A stretch of 64,000 nt of DNA, from contig VXAZ01006886.1 in NCBI GenBank assembly GCA_013399875.1, positions 1,500,107 through 1,564,106 of the forward strand. Reading direction: 5' to 3'. The notes below the pieces were generated by a model. The model was not told the DNA's origin. It worked only from the letters and a program-made list of their open reading frames with translations, and ran no database searches. The stretch's first letter is position 1. Every line of letters starts with the position of its first letter. The translations under genes were made by a program, and so were the position numbers. This DNA is from Gymnorhina tibicen (lineage: Eukaryota > Chordata > Aves > Passeriformes > Artamidae). Positions 26,701 through 39,219 of this stretch are shown one piece after another.

Positions 26701-29700
26701 AGACTCTGCAGCCAACAGCAGGAAGCAAGGCATCAGCTGGCAGCTCTAAATTCATATTCCAAAGGCTGAGGTACATTTTACAAGCCATCTGTGGCCTGCT
26801 CTCAAGGGGACAGAAGACACACAGCAGTGCTTCGAATTCTAATGAGTGCATTGGCTTGTCAGTGTCCTCTGCACAGGCACCCTGTTTCCCTTCACACTCA
26901 GAGTTATGTACCTTGGAAATACAGCTCAGGATCTGTGCTAAGGCATCACTGTTCAGCTGAGGTGCTGTGCTTTCCGATATCCCAGCCATATCCCTGCAAC
27001 TCTTCTTTTTCCTCCCCTTCTCCGAGAAGACAGAGTTTCTTGCTTGGAATTAAGAATCTAATGAGGATGAAGAAAGAGCCTCTTTGCTAAAAATAGAGTT
27101 AGAGAAGTACCAGATAATATTTCTCTAGTTTCTGAGAAATGCTACACAGCACTTACCAGAGGCCAAGTAATAACTTACTTGATTTCTCCATCTTTACACT
27201 GACCAATCTATGGAAATCATGTAAGATTAGTCACTCTGACCATTTCCTGGAGATGCTTTCAGAGGAAATTGTTACTGCTCCTGAAAAATACTCTGCAAAT
27301 TCCAAACAGGAAGAGGATGACAAGAGCGGAGCTTCACGACAAGCAGAATAATTATATTAGAATTATCGTGACGCAATTGAAGACAGTACTTGGCCCTAAG
27401 CCTTTGGTTTAAGGCTGTAAGTCCAAATGTCTTTCTGCAAACAGCAGTTACACTACTTTCCAGCAAATTAGGCAACATTCCAGGGGATACTTGGGTTTAC
27501 TGGAAATGATCTTTTAATTCATTGTAAATGAAGGACTACAAATTATGGTCAGGTCAAGAGACAGAAGGTCTGGGGTGCACTTCAGAATGTAGATCAATAG
27601 CCAGAAAAATTCAAAATAGACTCCCAGCTAAGTGTCAGCACAGATTTTCCTCATGGAATGAGTAAAGTGCTGGTCTATTGGCAACCTCATTATTCACTAC
27701 TTAGCAGATGCAGTAATGACTTTAGGCAAATGTGAATATTGAACCTGAAAGGTCTCAGTACTATAAGCAGGAAACGAGCAGAAATGACAGTTGTGTTATG
27801 TCGTAGCCCCTTAGAGGACCAATAGAGCAGAAAACAGGAACTCAGAATTTGAGCAAATTGTTCTTCTTAGGCAGAGCTGTTCTGAGAGTAGAAGGGTGGA
27901 AAGTAAAGCAGAAAAAACCCTGTGAAGTACCTTCCTTGTTTACTGTGCCTTTCTTTCCTGGAGAGATCAGGGGCCCTGTGAATGTGACACATTTCTAGTA
28001 ATGTGCAGGGGTGAATGGGTCACACAGACTCCTACTTCCCTGCTCAGAAAAAGAAGTGAGAACCAGAATTCTGTCCATTTTCCTTACTATTTATCCTCTC
28101 TTGAAGTAGAAAACACCTTTTCTCTTAGGAGTTGGGAAATTTATACACAGCTATTGGAATTTGAAGTCATCAGACCAGGAAAAGTAAGAAAAACAATATT
28201 TTCTGTGGCCCTCTTAATACACTGTCATTTCACTGTAAAATAAATCTTATTCACAAAACAACTCTATTTTAACTTCAGTGCTGTAAGCTAAGGTAAACAT
28301 GAAGAAGCATTTCTCGAACTAAATGGTGTAGCATGGAGAGGCTTAAAGAGAATATTTATTGTAAACATATATTGAAAAATCTACCAGTCAGTGTTTGTAA
28401 GAAGTTTTTTCAGCTTCTGACAGGTGAATTTTTTTCACAGGAGTAAATATTCATCTTCAAAGACAGCACGTTTTAGGCAATATTTTAAATTGTTCTTGGC
28501 CTTTGTTGTTTGGTGGGTTGGTCTTTTTATGTGGTTAAGAGGATTCATGCTACTTCTAAGGTAGATAAAGTTTGTGAATAAAAGTCAGTTGCCAACTTCA
28601 GGAAAAGCATGTAGAAAAAGTGAAATTTCTCTGATTTAAAACAAATCCTAGCACCTTGGTCATTCAACTTAGACCTCTGCCATGAGTCTTGACCAGATCA
28701 GAAAGACCTGAGGCAATTGTCCAAACATTTTAAAGAATTGCACTCTAATTGTCAAGATGTTGAGGAAATTTTCCTTAGCACTGCAGTTTAGCACACCCCC
28801 AGACTTGGAGGACAGTGGCACTCCATAAAAGCAATCCTCAGGTAATACCTCCCTAGTCCACTGTGCCTTAGACAGGTTAAGATGTCACTGTGCCTGTAGA
28901 AGAACACTGAACACTGAAGAATACATAAGCAAAACTTCACTGAGCAATTCCTTTAATCCTCTGGTAAATCAAAACTGAATTTCCAGTTGTACAACTCAGC
29001 CTGCCCTGTTGCCCAAAGTTTCATGGGATTTTTTCATATGAAGTTTATTTCCCTCCAGTCTTTCAGTGTGAATAAAATAAAGTTGGACATGTAATGTTAA
29101 CTGACTAGTGAGATAAAAATCTCAGTGCCACAACTCAAGCCTTTTGTATTTCAAGCCTGGGGAAAAAAAGTGAACAATTACTTTCAATGGCATTAATATA
29201 GCCAGAAGGACCTGTAACAACCACCAGCACTGATTCCCAAAAGCAACATCTGCCTGCCAAACACATATTTTCAGACCAACAAGCAAATTACAGGGAAAAC
29301 TGAAGCAGCTGAAGGCCACTGTGAATTCTGTCTGATTCTTCTTTGCAAGTGAAAACCCTTGTCACAAAATGGCACAGAACCATCCTCAAAAATGCTAGAT
29401 GGGTTTGTCATTTCACAATAGACTGAGGGAAGCTGCTCTGGAAGAGGCTATGTTTCAATGGCATCTGATTTACTGTCATGAGGGGAATGTGTTGCAGATC
29501 TTGGCTTGTGTTCAATTTAAAACTAGAAACACCAGAGCCATAGCTAATTTAGCTAAGGAGAAGCTATAGTAAACTGTACCTTCTAAAAGTAGTTATTTGT
29601 ATGATGTGTGAGAGCGAACCTTGCTGTTTGCTTCAACCCTACTGAGCAGAGAGCTTAAAAAAGAAAGAAAAACTTGCACAGGGAGGAACTCTTCCCAGGC

Positions 29701-30860
29701 CCCAGCTCCCTTTGTGATTGCCTCTCTTTGCATGTAAATTTTAAATGCTTTTTGAAGTTCGTGGCATGGAAAAACTGAATGGGACTGGTTTTGTGGTCTC
29801 CTGAAAACCACAGCGCACATCACCATTGCTTCATCTGTGTCATTTCCTTTGCACACCAGCTACTCTTCAACTCTGCTTAAAAAAAAAAAATAAATCAAGC
29901 ATCTCACTGCTTCAATGGACCTCTGATCACTTGATTATAACCTTTCTTGTGTCTTTCCTAAATGCACAAGCAAAACGTGCCATCAATAGGAACAGGGCAA
30001 CGTTTTGTGTTCCAGGATGCGGTAAGTGCAGAAACACTTGGCATTTTGCAGCGTTTCCCTGCTCGCTAACGCTTGCCTGCCCTGCCTCCCTGTGGTTACT
30101 GCTGTCCCTGGCACAGCACAGCGTGTCCTCACAGCTTAGAGCAAATCACCTCCTGCAAGGGTTGCCTGAGCAACTCATTTTCACACTTTTTCAAGCCTGA
30201 AATATTTTGGAATAAGCCAAAGGATGCTGTGGAGGGCAGGAGCATCGTCAGCAGCGAACAAGCATGTCAGTAATGCTGGAGTTTCTCTAACGCCTCTCTG
30301 ATTATGAAGAGATATTAAAAAATACCACATAAAGTAAGATGCATTCTAGTGTAAATTAGCTGAATTCGGAGCTCAAATAACTGAATTAAATTTATTCTAA
30401 ATTAACATATTAATCTTTCAGACTGAGGCTTTTCAAAGGAAGCTTTCATACATTTTTTTGGCTACAATTTGATTAAATTTCTCTTTTTCCAGCCGAAAGC
30501 CTGTTTTACCACTGGTGTATTATGCATGTTTTCTTTCTAGGACAGGTTAAAAGGTATTTGTTATTAGCCTTTCCCTTTGCTTTACAACAAAGAAGAACAA
30601 CAAATTACTGTGAATATGGAAACACTTTGGACACTTTAGAACAATTTTCCTTATTATGTATCAATATTCATTATTGATTGCATAAAACAATCAACTATTT
30701 AGAACATTTTCAAAACTCATTATTTCTCTTGGCCCTGGAAACATAGCTTACAAATGGTGATGATCTATGGAGCTGAATTTTCAGTGTTTAAGTACCACAG
30801 GTGCCTTTTAATGTTTTTAACAGGTCTTGCAAGGGCTGAGCTCAGTTTCACTTCTCTGCA

Positions 30861-30872
30861 CCACTAGAGGGC
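30861..30872 (+). promoter_or_regulatory. CTCF-like binding motif
   Basis: CCACTAGAGGGC, preceded by TGCA and followed by AAAAT, agrees with the CTCF core CCASYAGRKGGC at every position. I saw no second match of this quality in the window. CTCF sites anchor chromatin loops and domain borders in vertebrates. This one lies in the gene desert about 24 kb upstream of SLC25A36, with the forward motif on the plus strand pointing toward the gene. Binding in the living cell is inferred. Confidence 0.5.
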
Positions 30873-32270
30873 AAAATGTTCTCATAAAACTGCTTAAAAA
30901 GAGAGAAAAAATATGTTCAAGACATTGATTTTGAAAGTACATAAACTGTCCTGAAAACAAGACGACTACAAAAATAAGAAAAAGATATTATAGTCCCCAA
31001 AACCTAAGACAAAAAAAAAAGTAGCTTTGGAAACCATATATCTTCTTTAGCCTGAGATCCCGTGTCTGCATTTTTCAGCTATTCTAGAGTTATCAAACTA
31101 GAACAAAATTCTTCTATAACTACAAATAAATAACAATGCCCTGTGGGATGCATGTCTGTCTCAACTTAAGGAAAATAGTTTTAGTACCTTATATTTTGTT
31201 CTTTGCTAATGAATTAATGCTCAGAATATCAATAGGCCATTAATAAACAGAGTTTCTACACAAAATTCCTACCTGTTAATGCAGAGTCTAAATCAGATCT
31301 GCACAGATGTAAGGAGATTTTTTTACCCCCAGTATTAACTATTTGCTTAAGGGCCACGATAAATGAAGAAAGGGTTTTTCCTCCCTCCACATTCACATGC
31401 ACACACCACGAGCATTTGGACAACCTGACTTTCCTCTTTCTCTCAGCACCACAGTCTGAGAAGGGCTGTCCTCACTTACAGAGACCAATTGCCTCCACCA
31501 CTATTGGCATTAACATGTGGCATTTTGGTAGTATCAAAAAGTGAAACATGAATTCACCTATACTGTCACCTCAAAGAGTTCTCCCCAAATGAGGATGAGC
31601 CAATAAATACTTATGGCTAGAACAGAAGTAGTGAGTAATCACTGATAATTGATAACACAGTAGACATCACCTGGAAATTCTTCCTCAGCTACCTAAAAAA
31701 TTTATCATGATCTTAAGGCTTGAGTCCTCATTGAATAGTTTCTTCATTCATTGTCTTAACCAGCATAAAAACAATATAGGAATTTTAGTCATTAGTCTGA
31801 ATTTCCTTTCTTACATCTTTGTTCTCTCTGTGTCCACACATGAAGTTCTACAGAGACTTTGGACATGTAAAAGTAAATCCAGACCTGCCCATTAAGGACA
31901 ATCTTTCTCCTTTCTCCATCCTAAATACTGGGGAAAAAAAAGGAAGAAGGAAAAATTCTAACATAAATAAATGCTAGTTTATTATAACTATATATTATAA
32001 CACAATTATGTTTCAGTTTTGCATCTGAAGAAGTGATAAGAAGAATCCCTCTCAAAGGAAAGTGGCCTGGAACTGATGCAGATGCTCCCTCATGGCTTCA
32101 CTGGGCAGTCAGTTTGTATAAAAGAGTGAGTTAGAACAATCAGCTGGAATGAAATTTTGGGTGTAGCAGCATAGGGAGGAGGACTGGATTGAGAGGAAGT
32201 CCTATTTAGCCCACCTTAGTAAAGTTTTCCATTTAAATTGGTTCCTGTAGTAAAGGAAAAACAAACCACA

Positions 32271-32330
32271 TCTGATGTGTTTAACAATAACATATATGTA
32301 TCTGAAGTGTTTAACAATAAGATGTATGTT
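32271..32330 (+). repeat. Two-copy tandem repeat, 30-base unit
   Basis: The first unit begins TCTGATGTGTTTAACAATAA and the second begins TCTGAAGTGTTTAACAATAA. The two 30-base units are adjacent, with only a few substitutions. A short open frame across them reads SDVFNNNIYV then SEVFNNKMYV, but it is only 67 codons long and I do not think it is coding. Confidence 0.85.
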
Positions 32331-33149
32331 AGTCCTATGAAAGGGTCAAAGAGTTTTCTGAAGTTGCAAAACAACAGGCCCTGCATTGATAAGGAAAAAA
32401 TGGGATTTCTTTCTCTTTACAAAGCAGTGTTGCTAGAATAATTCCCCTACCAGTGATTCTGTGCGTGGTGTTCTGAGAAAACTGGTCTGAACTGGCTCTC
32501 AGCCGTTCACATGCCCTACTTTGAGCTTCTCTGGCCAGGAGATTGAGTGTATCCTTTAATTAAATGCTGGTTTTAATAATTCACTGACAGATTTCTCAGG
32601 AACTGCTGGTACTAAGCTCCTTTCCACTGTATTACTCATATCTAGATCAGAGAGATAATTGATGCCCAGCTCCATCGAGACAGGCTGTGCAAACAGGGAT
32701 GACTTGCAGTTTTAGTGGTCCAGTTCTTCACACTCAGAGTGCTGGATGCTGCTTCAACACCACAGAACAGCCATAAACCTAGGTGCCCTGTTCATGTGGG
32801 ATACTTTCACCAAAATAAGAAATATTATCTTCCAGATATCTCATGAGATGGACTGGCCTGCTGGGGAACCGTGCAGTACAGAATGGATCTCACCACTGAC
32901 ACTCATGAGGAACCAGTCACTCCAAGTTCAGCAAAAATGCAGCTGCTACTTCACCTCCTCCTGCAATTACTGTTTTAAGGCCCTACAATGCATGAGGCAT
33001 AACTGCTGCCTGATTCAATCTGAGTAAATTTTTAGATGCTTTTCTGCTTCCTATATCTGAATCAGAGGAAATAAAGCTGTGTGAACATCTGTTTTTCCAG
33101 GACTCTGATATCTGAGTGAATATAAAAAGAAAACATTTTGAGAAGTACC

Positions 33150-33260
33150 ACTTCGCTGCTATAGAAATCCTTGCTTTACCCACATCTTAAGTACAGCATG
33201 CAGTTCTGGTCTGCATCCCAAAGACAGAAATTAATTAACAGAAAGTAAATATAAGGGGAA
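33150..33260 (+). mobile_element. Probable ancient CR1-like remnant
   Basis: The run ACCCACATCTTAAGTACAGC followed by ATGCAGTTCTGGTCTGCATC matches the CR1 reverse-transcriptase segment that normally encodes RPHLEYCVQFW, with frame breaks. The following AAGACAGAAATTAATTAACA fits the next, less conserved, part. Only about 110 bases are recognisable, and the flanks are too diverged to define ends. Confidence 0.45.
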
Positions 33261-36200
33261 CTAAACAGATCAGAAGGGTGTGTGGCACTGGTTCCTAGGT
33301 GTACATCATTCCTAGAGCTACAGTGATCACGTACAGTTTTTACAACCAGTACCATTGCCCTCTGTTCCTTAACACAGCAGGGAGGATTGTTGGCTACCTT
33401 ACTTGATGAAAGGAAAGTATTCCCACAGGCATAAGACTGACCTTAACTTTGCTAATTCCTTCCCTTTCTCTGTCCTATTTATGTAGTTTCCCCAGTGCAG
33501 TGTATCTTCAAGGATGGTGCCTGACAGTCTGTGATTGATTCAATCTGGTGTGGTTGCTTCATGAAAATTAGATCTTATTAGCTTAAATCAATTAAAAAGA
33601 GCAGGGAGTTCTAAGGGGGTAATAAAAATATTGGAGTAAAGGGATTTTTTCCCTGAACCAACAGTGTCCCTTCTATTTATTTTCAAATAAATTACAGCAT
33701 TTAATACTACTTACTCAGATGGAAAAAGGACAGGAGACTACAACTGATTGAGCTGAAAATCACTCCCATGGAAGTGTTACTGAGTGCCACTGATTTGGTT
33801 TTGAACAGGCTTGCCCTCACTTTCTCTAGAACATGCATTCTACATGTTTCTGCCTATTTGAGGAAATCTGACTCTGCTTTTTAAAGCTGGATACAGGAAA
33901 TGAAAGATTCTCCCACACAGAAGTGGATTCTGTACAGATAAGTGAGATCCAGCTCCAAGACTTTCTCAGTGCCTTGTACCTGCAGCACTACCATTTTCTG
34001 TCTCTGTTCCACACCGTGCCCAAATGTGTGGCTTTCCTCAGAGCTGGCATGAACCCTTCCCTGATGAATGTTCTTCACAGAAAGGAATTGTTCTGCTAAA
34101 TTTATTACCTTTCTTAAAGACATTTCCATTTTACTTTTAGGGGAAAAAAAAAAAGCACAGGAAAGTTTGAGATCCAAGATAGGCCTGGTTACTTGTGAAG
34201 GTCACATAACTGATTTTCTTGATTTAAAAGAGGTGGCTGCAGTAAATTAAAATATCTGTAAGTTTTAGGGTCTGTATCAATGCAGCAGGAAAACAAAACA
34301 CTGGGAAGTTGCCAAGTGAATTGTCCACAGACTCTGCAGCCAGGACTGAATTTATGAACACTACAGCAAATTCTGCTTTCCTTAGGCAACAGCTCAGGGG
34401 CAAGAAGTGAAGTATGAAACCGAATTACCCTGAGGTTGCAGGGCCTATGACATCAGTCATACACTGTCTTTTAGAATGTCCATCCTCCTAACTGGATTCA
34501 TTTCAGTGACTCAATTTTTAAGCCCCCCTTCAACCATGCCCAAATTAATATGCAGAAATATGAATTATAGGAGTAGGCCAAATTCAGCAATGTGAACTGG
34601 GCATAGCTTCCAAATGTAGCAGAGATCTGCAACAGCTGAGAATGTGGCTCACTAAGTATCCTCCATTAATTTATGTTATAAAACAGGTAAGACAATCTCA
34701 GCACCTGGGAAGGCTGGAAACTTGCAATGGAAGTTAAGAATAATCAGGCTTACACCCACAACTTGTTTGCTTCAAACCTTGGTAGTTGTTTTCAATCATG
34801 CCATTTATGCCACTGTCTTTTTCCTGGAAGGAGACCCGCTGATCAGAGCAAGTGAAAAGAGAACCTGTCCTCAAACATATTTTCTGATTTCTAGCAGAAC
34901 AGACAAGGGAACTAGAGTTTAAAAAAAGTCTCTTAAAAATGTAACTGAAATAACACCATTCTTCCCATTCCTACATTCTGTTGAGGTCTGCTTGCTTTCC
35001 CAATCTGCTGGCCAGGTAATGCCATCACAGCAGGACATTTTGTACCCAAAGTACCTTTGTGATATAAATAAAACCAGGTATCAGTGAAATCAATTATACC
35101 AGAAAGCAGAAGTGATGTTGTCAAAGCAATTTCAGTGGGGATCAGTGAAGTGTGGGTCTATTTTGGTAACACTGAGAACCAAGTACACTATTACACTTCC
35201 TTGCTGTTGTGGTCAGCAAACAGCACCAGCAAATACCCTGCCTGCACTCGTCAACAGCACCAACCTGCTCCTTTCTGCGTGTTCCCCACAGGACTGAAGG
35301 GGAAAAGCACAAGCTGCTCATCTTTAGACCACCAAAATGAATCTTTTTCCTTGCCTTGCTATTAACTCAATCCAAGAACTGAGCAAGCTGGGCAGATGTC
35401 AGGCTGAGCCAAGGAAGTTTTCAACAAGCAGTTGCATCTACCTTAGTTTGTGTATCTCTGGTTAAAAACCTGCTGTAACACCATCTTGTGAATGCTGGTA
35501 TTACCCTGAGTGAAGGCAAACAATTCATGCAGTTTTGCTTTAGTTTTTAGACATTTGAAGGCTTGTGCTGCAAGGCATCAAGGCAAGTTTTGAGTCAGAA
35601 GCTGGTCTCTTTTTTTCTTGCTAAAAGATAAGTTTCATCTCATCCCAGCCACTGCTAAATCTATTTGATATTTGGACTCTGTGTGGCATCTGATTATTCT
35701 GATATTAAGTTTACATTGTTTGAGCCAAAATCTCTGGAAAAAGCATGGAGAGCACATGAATGAAAGCCTTCTAAGCGGCCATTGTTTGATAAATGACGTA
35801 TTTGATCCAGATTTCTTTATAAATCACACAACAGGGTTTATATAATTTGTTACTAATATTAAAAATTAAATGCGGGGTTATTTAAAAAAAACTTGTTTCC
35901 ATCTTTATATAAAAAATACTCAGACTAACAGAGGCTGTGTATTTTTTCCAATTTTTTGTAGAGACAGCTCTGTGTGTAATGCTTATGAATATACAAATTC
36001 CAGTTCATATATGCTCTGCTATCAAAGCCCTGTGGAGTCAGCAGAAGCAAGCCTGTTGACTACAAAGACTCCAGGTGGACTTCAGAGAGCACAGTTTTGC
36101 AGCCCTTTCAAAGGGACTTTTTCTGAAGCAAAGTTGGCATATAGATGAAACTACTGTTTTTACAGAAGATAAATGTGCATTATGTCTCAAACCTTAAAAT

Positions 36201-38615
36201 ATGCTGTCAGATAACTTGGGCTTGTACACATATTTAGCCATAGGTAGAAACAAGCAGCAACTTTCCAAAGGCCACACTTGCTACAGCCTCAAGATCAAAT
36301 CTAATTAGTAATAGCAGCAGTAGCAATACTGTAATGGGAGTAATTTTATTTCGTTAATGCATATTTAGTAGCCAGAAGGTACTGTTACAATGTTTTGTAG
36401 CTATCTGCTCAATATGTGCCTTACACACCAATTTCAGGGGTCACAGTTTCTCCTTTACTCACCCCAGTGCTCAGGACCCTTGCAATATAACACCTTGTGC
36501 TTTCATACTGCCTTCCCCAGCACTGCTGGTAAAACCACAACTGGCTGGTTTTCATTAAAGGCTTTTTAAAGAACTTAAACAGCACATAATTGCATTACTG
36601 CTTTTAAAAGGGCTACACTTTTCAGCTCTGTCCTGCTGGAAGGCAGCATGAAACACTCCATGAAGCACACGCTTCTCTGCTTTTGGTCAAATACATCTTT
36701 GCTACAAGAAATTAGTTTTAGGTCCTTTCTACCACAGGTTGGTCCTGCTTCTAGCTGAAGCTGGGCTCAAAGTGGGTTGGTAAACACAGTTCAAAGCTTG
36801 GCAGAGAGGAACTTGAAAGCAAGTCAAACAGGTGAAGGGTGGGGAAAGTCCATTAGGATTTAATAACGTCAGCCAAAGAGAATATGTCAGTATCTTTGTG
36901 CTGGTTGGTAGTTAAGAGTTCAGGATCAACTACCACATTCAATTCATTTTGTTGTGGATTTGTTTGCTTTGATGGGAAGCTGCAAGGACTTTGATAACTG
37001 CCTGAAAAACACTCTTTCTGGTACAAGTTCTGCCTTGCCTTATCATGAGTTAACACAAAAATTCTCTTCAGAGCTGCTACAGGTCAGAGAGGGGCAGATA
37101 GATCATAAAGGCCAAATCCAAATCCTTCTACGTGTCAAAAGGAGAGGAAGACTACAGTATGCCTTTAACATTATTTCTGGACTAAACTAGGACTTCTGAA
37201 TTCCCATTTTGCAATTTTTTGAAAAACTGATTTTTTACCCATAATCTCTCCGTTTTTCCTAGATAAGCTCTAAGATATCTCCTATTGAGAAACATTTCCA
37301 TGCAACTTCAGAGTGAAATACAAGCTTTACACAAACATGCAATCTAACTCCTAAAGAGAACTCACCCCACCACAGGGCAATCAAATCCAATCAATCTTAA
37401 CTTTGTTCATCTCAGACTGAGAACAGATTGTCCTTCACCTCTGTGATTTTTCCAGGCAGCCCATACAACCACTTTCTCTCTGCTCCTCTGTTCACAGAAG
37501 TGAATTTTCAGCCAAGCTTTTTCCAGTGCAGATGAAAGCAGTGAGCTTGTTTTGCACTGCTACCAAGGATCTTCCTCTCAAGGATAGCAGCAGCTGTTAG
37601 TGTTAGCAAATCCACAGTTCAAACTGTCTCCATAGCATTACTGTTCTCCATGAATTTCTCTTTGATCTTGAAATCAAACAAGTTAACCAAAACAAGGCCT
37701 CTAGCTACTCTTTGCATCGAAGAGCTCTCTGTTTTCTCTGAGTTTTACTTGTTCTCAGGATTTTCAGCTGAAGAAAACACTTTGATATATAATCTCTCAT
37801 ATTGGCCATGGCTCCATAAAACAAGTTCTCTTTCTGTTAAAAATTGAAAGTTCATTCACTGCTTACCATGAAAAAATTATTTTCTCTCTTAAAAAGCAAA
37901 CAATACAAGAGTAATCTACCGACAAGAAAATGAACTTCAATGAAAATGAAAATACTCAGTGCTAGGAAAAAAACAGCAACTTGGGCTTTAAGCTGTCTGA
38001 CTTCCTGTCCATTCACTACTTGGCATTTTCCCTCTCTGTTTGAGTTACAGAGGTTTTAACCAGAGCCTACCCAACTTTAGCCAAGCTGGTCTCTTCATCA
38101 TTGCACATTCTGGCAATCTTGTCACTTAGAAATGACTACAGTCTATAAAGGTTTGGGGTTCTCAGCAGAAGGAGTACTAGCAGGGGAAACTGCCTTTTAG
38201 AAAAGTGCTGCAGCACAGATTGTAATAAATGCACTGTGACTCAAGGCAATGACTGTGTGTGGGTGCATAGGAGAGGGAAAGCAGCAAGGGTAAGGGGACA
38301 GTCTGGAACAAATCAATGTTTTATCAATGTCCTGCTGAAAAACCTGCGAAGTTTGGTACCTTCTTTCTCTGAATACAGTGCTGAACCTAAAGTCCAGCAG
38401 AAGAGTGCAGTGACTGTTCTCATGTTGCTGTGCACTTCCTCAAGGAAGGAACTGACTGGCGAGTGTGGGGACAGTTTCCAAGCACTCACCTGTCCTACAC
38501 TCACTTCCAGCCCAAGTCCTCCCCATGCTCAACAGCTGGTGAGTCACAGCATGGCCACAGTCAGCAGCCAAGTAGGAGAACAGAAAGATAGGGAGGGAAA
38601 AGGTATTAGCTCATC

Positions 38616-39219
38616 TGTGTGTCGGTTTGAAAACAAACCAGTGGGAGATCACAAGTCAGGATCTAAATTAATGGGTAAATAAAATTAGAAACAAATGAAA
38701 TAATATAAGGAGAAGCACTGACAAAGTCAGATACAACCTGACACCCTGTTAGAGTGGTGGTAGCAGTCCAGATGAGGTAGCTCAGTTGGAGTGATGATCC
38801 TACAGAAGTTCTCCAGCTGAAGGTCCAGTGGTAGCTTTGTCTACTGGTAACCCAGTAAACAGAGCTAAGTTAGGCAGTTCTGAGGGCAGGTTATATCCAG
38901 GTGGGAATGCTTGGCTCCTCCCTCCTGGGTGGAGCCTCTCACAATAGGATGAGGTAAGTCATCCCCCATCATGTGGGGGTTTCTTGATGGCCAATTGTCT
39001 GTTATCAGGGGTGGGTCATTAGCAGGCGATAACAGCTAATGGCCCACAGCTGGTGGTAATAGAATACTTAGATACATCTATATTGTAACCTAGGACAAGC
39101 TGTTTCATCTTCTTGGAAGTGCAAGCTGGTTCTCTGTGTTTTATTTCTTAGGAAAGCAGAAACCTCTAACTGAACCCAGGCCTTATGGGTTTTGCTGATA
39201 ACAAAAATAGTTTCTCACA
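38616..39219 (-). mobile_element. Probable solo LTR of an endogenous retrovirus (passerine ERVL-like)
   Basis: This is about 600 bases with a composition unlike the flanks. On the plus strand it starts TGTGTGTCGG and ends TAGTTTCTCACA, giving TG...CA termini. Read on the minus strand it contains GATATAACCTG (a TATA-like element) and GAAATAAAACACAG, together with mid-element segments such as GGCCATCAAGAAACCCCCAC that I associate from memory with LTRs common in songbird genomes. No retroviral internal coding region follows on either side, which fits a solo LTR left by recombination. I could not find a convincing target-site duplication, so the exact ends and the orientation are uncertain. Confidence 0.6.

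Larger units (their letters stand above)
23716..38615. other. Gene desert, middle part
   Basis: No gene is recognised. It holds the CTCF-like motif (30,861), the 30-base tandem repeat (32,271) and the old CR1-like remnant (33,150). The 30,300-30,900 stretch is AT-rich, free of simple repeats and dense in ATTA-type motifs, so it may be a conserved regulatory element. That needs a cross-species alignment. Confidence 0.55.
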
